From Promethearchaeota archaeon (GTDB lineage: Archaea > Asgardarchaeota > Lokiarchaeia > Sigyniarchaeales > SOKP01), in contig JAHLWP010000028.1 of assembly GCA_019057865.1 (NCBI GenBank), positions 1-55,770 of the forward strand: a DNA stretch of 55,770 nucleotides. Reading direction: 5' to 3'. The notes beneath the pieces are model-generated. The model saw only the letters and a program-made list of their open reading frames with translations. It was not told where the DNA came from and searched no databases. Made by a program: the position numbers and the translations under genes. This document shows, in pieces, positions 52,043-55,770 of the stretch (position 1 is its first letter; the number at the start of each line of letters is the position of its first letter).

Positions 52043-53314
52043 ATGGCTCTCTTATCCGAGAAATGCAAATGGATACCGCAAGTTCAAATTAAAAGTCAAA
52101 AATACGCCACTGCATGTCCGTCGATAGATATCTATAATTATCATCCATATAGCGGCGGAGGTCGCATCATCTTAGCTTTATTATTAGAGACAGGCAGAAT
52201 TGAACCTTCAGAAGAATTACGAGAAATTGTTTATAAATGTACTGAATGCGGGAATTGTTCTGTTGCTTGCAAATTTCTTAATACTTTGGAACCGTTAGAA
52301 ATTATAATGAAACTTAGGGAAAAATTAGTTGAACTAGGATATGGTCCAATGCCAAAACAGCAAGAATATATAGAAGCTACCAATAAAGTCAATAATCCTT
52401 ACAATGAACCTCATGAGAAGAGATTGGCTTGGTTACCAAAAGATATTCAATTAGACCCAGATGCTAAGGTCTTGTATTTTGTAGGCTGCACATCTTCTTA
52501 TCGAAGACAAGAGATGGCAATCGCAGCAGTTCGTATCCTCAAAGCCGCAGGGATTTCATTTAATATATTACAAGATGATGAATTTTGTTGTGGCAGCCCT
52601 ATTTTGCGAACTGGAGATATCAAAACTTTTAAAAAATTTCTTAATAAAAATTTAGATGTTATTGAATCGAAGGGTATTGATACAGTTATTTTTAGCTGTG
52701 CTGGATGCTATGATACATTTAAAGTAGATTATCCATTATATAGGGAATATAATTTCAAAGTATTACATACTGTGGAATTTTTTGATGAGTTACTCGAAAT
52801 TGGTCAATTAAAACTAATAAAAGAAATACCAATAACCGCAACCTATCATGATCCCTGTCATTTAGGAAGGAATGCTGAAAGATATGATGACTGGGATGGT
52901 GATATTGTTGATTTGATGCCTCTTGTATCTATTAATATACCCCCAAAACCTAAGCGTACTGGTTCGAATGGTATATATGAACCCCCCAGAAATATACTAA
53001 AAAAAATTCCAGGGTTGAAACTTATAGAAATGGAGCGCATAAAAGAATATGCCTATTGTTGTGGTGCAGGAGCTGGTGTAAAATCCGCTTTTCCTGAATT
53101 TGCCCTACAAACTGCAAAAATTAGAATTGAGGAAGCTGAAGATACAGGGGCAGATATACTTGTATCGGCATGTCCATTTTGTTCAACGAATTTACAAGAT
53201 GGAATTAAAGAAAGTGGCACTAATCTGAAATATTATGATATTAGCGAATTATTATTAATGTCTTTAGGTTTGGAACCTGAAAAATTAGAAAAAATTACAA
53301 AGAGGGTTGCATAA
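52043..53314 (+). CDS. GlcF/HdrD-like iron-sulfur protein with CCG domains
   Basis: The 423-residue protein has a ferredoxin-like motif (CTECGNCSVACKF near residue 70) and two CCG domains: FVGCTSSYRR ... CCGSPILRTGD ... CAGCYDTF and YHDPCHLGRNAERY ... CCGAGAG ... CPFCSTNL. Such proteins pair with FAD-linked oxidases (GlcD-like) to oxidise hydroxyacids, the CCG domains binding a noncubane 4Fe-4S cluster or heme. The N-terminal cluster motif should read C-x2-C-x2-C; an alternative frame from ATG 52003 gives IKRCLRCS, but then shifts, so the first motif appears split by a frameshift between 52026 and 52066. The next gene follows directly. Confidence 0.88.
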   Translation: MALLSEKCKWIPQVQIKSQKYATACPSIDIYNYHPYSGGGRIILALLLETGRIEPSEELREIVYKCTECGNCSVACKFLNTLEPLEIIMKLREKLVELGYGPMPKQQEYIEATNKVNNPYNEPHEKRLAWLPKDIQLDPDAKVLYFVGCTSSYRRQEMAIAAVRILKAAGISFNILQDDEFCCGSPILRTGDIKTFKKFLNKNLDVIESKGIDTVIFSCAGCYDTFKVDYPLYREYNFKVLHTVEFFDELLEIGQLKLIKEIPITATYHDPCHLGRNAERYDDWDGDIVDLMPLVSINIPPKPKRTGSNGIYEPPRNILKKIPGLKLIEMERIKEYAYCCGAGAGVKSAFPEFALQTAKIRIEEAEDTGADILVSACPFCSTNLQDGIKESGTNLKYYDISELLLMSLGLEPEKLEKITKRVA

Positions 53315-54886
53315 TTGGTATTAGAAAAAGAAATTCTTAAAGAATTCCAAGATGTTGTTGGTTCAGAAAATGTTAACGATGGTGAGGTAATCACAAATGC
53401 ATATTCTTATAACTGGTGTATGGAATATGTTAATTACATGGAAGGTAAAGAACCAATACCATTTTCCCCCATACCTAAAGCAGTAATATTACCCTGCTCA
53501 ACAGAAGAAGTTCAAGAAGTTGTGAAGTTATGTAATAAATATGGAATACAATTTAAAGCTCAATCAACTGGTCTAGGTCCTTGGAATCAACCTTCAACAG
53601 AAAACTCGATTATTTTGGATCTCAGAAGAATGAATAAAATCATTAAAATTGACGATAAAAATCTATATGCAGTAGTGGAACCATATGTTAGCGGGGCACA
53701 ACTGCAAGTTGAAGCTATGCAATATGATTTAACGGTCCATATGCCAGGAGCAGGTCCTCAAGTGTCCCCTCTTGCTAGTGCTACATCTATGAATGGTCCA
53801 GGATTTACTTCTCCTCATACAGGACATAGTGCTCGAAACGTACTTGGTGTAGAGTGGGTATTACCAGATGGAGAAGTCTTAAGATTAGGTTCAGCGGGCT
53901 TAAAGAATAACTCTGATTGGTATAATGGTGATGGTCCAGGTCCTAGCTTAAGAGGGATAATGAGAGGGTGGGCAGGCGCAAAATCTGGAATTGGTGTCTT
54001 TACTAAAGTAGCTGTTAAACTTTTTCCATATCCATGTAGCACTGATTTTAGGCTAAAAGGATATTCTCCTAACTATATATTTGATATTCCCGATTTCATG
54101 CGATTATATGTAATGGACTGTAGAAGTTATAAATATCTTGAGAAAGCTATTTTACGAATTGAAGAAGAGGAAATTTCCTTTATGTGTAGCCATCTGTCGA
54201 GTTATGGATTAACAGCAATATTTTCGTATAGTATTGAATCTATGATGGATAAAATGGCTATAGCTAGCATGAAAACTCCTCTAGTTGTACTGATCGCAGC
54301 TAGAACTAAACATGAATTTAATTATAAGCAAAAAGTAATGGATATGCTCTTGGATGAATTAAAATTAAAAAATATTATTGGTACAAAATACACTCCAAAT
54401 TCAATTTTTTATGCAGAAGCATTACGTTCAAATTTAGGGCTACATGGCTTTATAGTAACAGGAGGTTTTCAATCAGCGAAAGGTCAATGTGATACTGTTA
54501 AAACATGTCTTAGAACTACGAAAAAGAGCATTCCACTAAAAAAGAAATATATTAAAAAAGGAGTAATAGGAAATGATTTCGGAGAAGGGGTATGGATGAC
54601 ATCCTATGAATCAGGCCATTACTTTCATGTAGAATCGATAACAATGTTCGATCAAACAGAGGAGGAAAGTGTGAAAGGAATGGGAGAATTTATGGAAGAA
54701 AATTATCAATTTGATTTAGTTAAACATCTAGGAGCACCTTTTTTCGTAGAAGGTGATCGTATGCATGATAAGTTTGGGCCTGTTATGATGAATTATCATA
54801 AATGGTTAAGAAAGATAAAGAAAGCATTTGATCCTAATGGAATTGCTGATTCCGGATTTTATATTTCAGCAAAATCAGAGAATTAA
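53315..54886 (+). CDS. FAD-binding oxidoreductase (GlcD-like), second copy
   Basis: The 523-residue protein starts at a TTG directly after the upstream stop. It has a PCMH-type FAD domain (VILPCSTEEVQEVVKLCNKYGIQFKAQSTGLGPWNQPSTENSIILDLRRMNKII; GWAGAKSGIGVFTKVAVKLFPYP) and a C-terminal oxidase domain ending IKKAFDPNGIADSGFY. It is a paralogue of the 50.3 kb gene and would pair with the CCG protein immediately upstream. Substrate likely a 2-hydroxyacid or similar; not resolvable from sequence. Confidence 0.88.
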   Translation: MVLEKEILKEFQDVVGSENVNDGEVITNAYSYNWCMEYVNYMEGKEPIPFSPIPKAVILPCSTEEVQEVVKLCNKYGIQFKAQSTGLGPWNQPSTENSIILDLRRMNKIIKIDDKNLYAVVEPYVSGAQLQVEAMQYDLTVHMPGAGPQVSPLASATSMNGPGFTSPHTGHSARNVLGVEWVLPDGEVLRLGSAGLKNNSDWYNGDGPGPSLRGIMRGWAGAKSGIGVFTKVAVKLFPYPCSTDFRLKGYSPNYIFDIPDFMRLYVMDCRSYKYLEKAILRIEEEEISFMCSHLSSYGLTAIFSYSIESMMDKMAIASMKTPLVVLIAARTKHEFNYKQKVMDMLLDELKLKNIIGTKYTPNSIFYAEALRSNLGLHGFIVTGGFQSAKGQCDTVKTCLRTTKKSIPLKKKYIKKGVIGNDFGEGVWMTSYESGHYFHVESITMFDQTEEESVKGMGEFMEENYQFDLVKHLGAPFFVEGDRMHDKFGPVMMNYHKWLRKIKKAFDPNGIADSGFYISAKSEN

Positions 54887-54922
54887 ATTAAAAAATCATC
54901 ATTTAATTAGAAAGGAATAATA

Positions 54923-55327
54923 ATGAAAGCTAAAATACTAGAAAAAAAAGTAAGAGGGTTCGCTGGACTTATTGAAAATGTTATGGATCCTCTAAATGAA
55001 AATCCTAAATTTAAAGAACAATTTAAGAATAAAAAACGGAAATTTCTTATAAATGCTTCAAATTTAAATTATGCTGCCTTAATTACGATAAAGAATGGAA
55101 ATTTAAATATTGAGAGTGTTAGAAATGAGCCAAAAAGTAATTTAAAAAAGAAATTATTAGGTTGGGATGGTTATATTTCCATGAACTCTCAGATTTTTCT
55201 AGCACTTGCAATGGATAAGATTTCTTTATTAAATATTGGATTAAAATGGCTAACAAGAAAAGTAAAAATAAAAGGATTGATAAAAATGGTTACTCTATTA
55301 AAAATATTTAATCTTTTAAAAGATTAA
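54923..55327 (+). CDS. SCP2-like lipid-binding protein
   Basis: The 134-residue protein has the SCP2-sterol-transfer pattern: FLINASNLNYAALITIKNGNLNIESV, GWDGYISMNSQIFLALAMDKISLLNIGLKWLTRKVKIKGLIKMVTLLKIFNLL, i.e. a beta sheet, the hydrophobic helix, then a basic GL helix. SCP2 domains bind fatty acids, acyl-CoA or isoprenoid lipids. It lies 36 bases after the FAD oxidase on the same strand with an AAAGGAAT ribosome site, so it is probably the last gene of that operon and may carry the lipid or hydrophobic substrate. Confidence 0.75.
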   Translation: MKAKILEKKVRGFAGLIENVMDPLNENPKFKEQFKNKKRKFLINASNLNYAALITIKNGNLNIESVRNEPKSNLKKKLLGWDGYISMNSQIFLALAMDKISLLNIGLKWLTRKVKIKGLIKMVTLLKIFNLLKD

Positions 55328-55331
55328 GAAC

Positions 55332-55666
55332 TTATTTTTCTTCTATTGCTTTTTTTGGAAACAAACGTTTTTTTAATTTTGCAGTTCCTGTATCCATATC
55401 ATATTCTAACAATCCTACTTTCGCTAATTCTTGAACTGAATGTAGTATGTAGGCACCTCCAATTCCGGTTGTATTTTTCAGTTCCTCTCGCGTCATTTTT
55501 TCTTTATCTCCATGTAATCAAAAGATAGTACGTGATATTTTTCATATTTTTTGTTTAATAATTCAGTTAATGCAATCTTCGGATTTTTTCTCATAAATAA
55601 TTTCGGTTTTGCATCAGAAGAGGATTCAGGGATTAAGTTTAATAACTTCGGTTTTTTAATTATTAT
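55332..55666 (-). pseudogene. Winged-helix protein gene with one frameshift
   Basis: The C-terminal part, from an ATG at 55496, reads MTREELKNTTGIGGAYILHSVQELAKVGLLEYDMDTGTAKLKKRLFPKKAIEEK, a winged helix of the type found in archaeal regulators. Before it, another frame reads PESSSDAKPKLFMRKNPKIALTELLNKKYEKYHVLSF, joined if one base is added or removed near 55510-55525. A strong GAGGAGAT ribosome site (55665-55672) precedes the upstream frame, but only ATA and ATT codons follow it, so the start codon is unclear. Whether this is a read error or a decayed regulator is open. Confidence 0.6.
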
Positions 55667-55770
55667 CTCCTCTTTTCTTCATTTATATATTAGTCGAAAT
55701 ACATATATTTAAAGAAAAATTCAACTCACCCCTTATAAATAAAAAGTAACTAAACAGAGAAAATGTTTAG

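Noticed and set aside
1..55770. Insertion sequences, integrases or attachment sites
   Set aside because: No transposase or integrase frame, terminal inverted repeats or target-site duplications were found, in spite of the pseudogene cluster at 18-20 kb.

Overview
The window is strongly AT-rich archaeal DNA, most likely from an Asgard (Promethearchaeota) archaeon of Lokiarchaeia type. The domain is shown by a proteasome-activating nucleotidase, a transcription factor B with zinc ribbon and two cyclin folds, a DUF2769 protein, TATA-type promoters and archaeal SMC/ScpA/ScpB proteins. The Asgard assignment is an inference. It rests on a Ras/Arf-scale small GTPase translationally coupled to an unknown partner, secreted proteins with a C-terminal membrane anchor resembling the Loki-CTERM type, a long leucine-rich-repeat protein, and the overall style of the genome. 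I see no rRNA, tRNA, CRISPR array or intact mobile element.

Layout. 1-4.6 kb: edge of a RimK-like ATP-grasp ligase, a coiled-coil protein, two tandem paralogous surface proteins with the same promoter box, and a two-gene GTPase operon. 4.6-10.6 kb (minus): a condensin-like operon encoding a nucleotide-site-less AAA+ protein, SMC, a ScpA-like kleisin and a ScpB-like protein. 10.9-16.2 kb: a metalloid island with arsR, an ArsR-type operator palindrome, acr3, a SAM-methyltransferase/HgcA fusion, hgcB, a thioredoxin-like CAC protein, a MoaD-like protein and a broken arsC. 16.4-18.3 kb: PAN and an HD hydrolase. 18.3-19.6 kb: gene graveyard (uvrA, methyltransferase and DUF4125 remnants). 19.7-24.2 kb: two tandem winged-helix/ferredoxin proteins, a methyltransferase, a possible structured RNA and a GH4 enzyme. 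24.2-31.9 kb: tungsten aldehyde oxidoreductase, pyruvate kinase, a double MoaD-like protein and small proteins. 32-39.7 kb: radical SAM protein lacking a cluster cysteine, nitroreductase, a frameshifted secreted protein, thioesterase-chagasin-amidohydrolase, and the LRR protein. 40-44.8 kb: grpE-dnaK-dnaJ-tfb. 44.8-48.4 kb: damaged hypB, a truncated hexapeptide protein, a frameshifted methyltransferase and class II aldolase. 48.4-55.3 kb: FixX/FixC-like and GlcD/GlcF-like flavoprotein/iron-sulfur systems with an SCP2-like protein. A frameshifted winged-helix gene ends the window.

The most exciting element is the hgcAB cluster. HgcA and HgcB are the two proteins required for microbial mercury methylation. 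Here HgcA carries an N-terminal SAM-dependent methyltransferase domain in one continuous reading frame, and the pair sits inside an arsenic-type regulon (arsR, acr3, remnant arsC) next to a thioredoxin-fold protein with a CAC motif. This suggests a metal(loid) methylation or detoxification module whose methyl supply and true substrate may differ from the textbook system. The second notable locus is the condensin operon with a dead AAA+ partner. Many genes between 34 and 56 kb carry single frameshifts, several at A-runs. This could mean gene decay or uncorrected read errors, and it matters for how those genes are interpreted.
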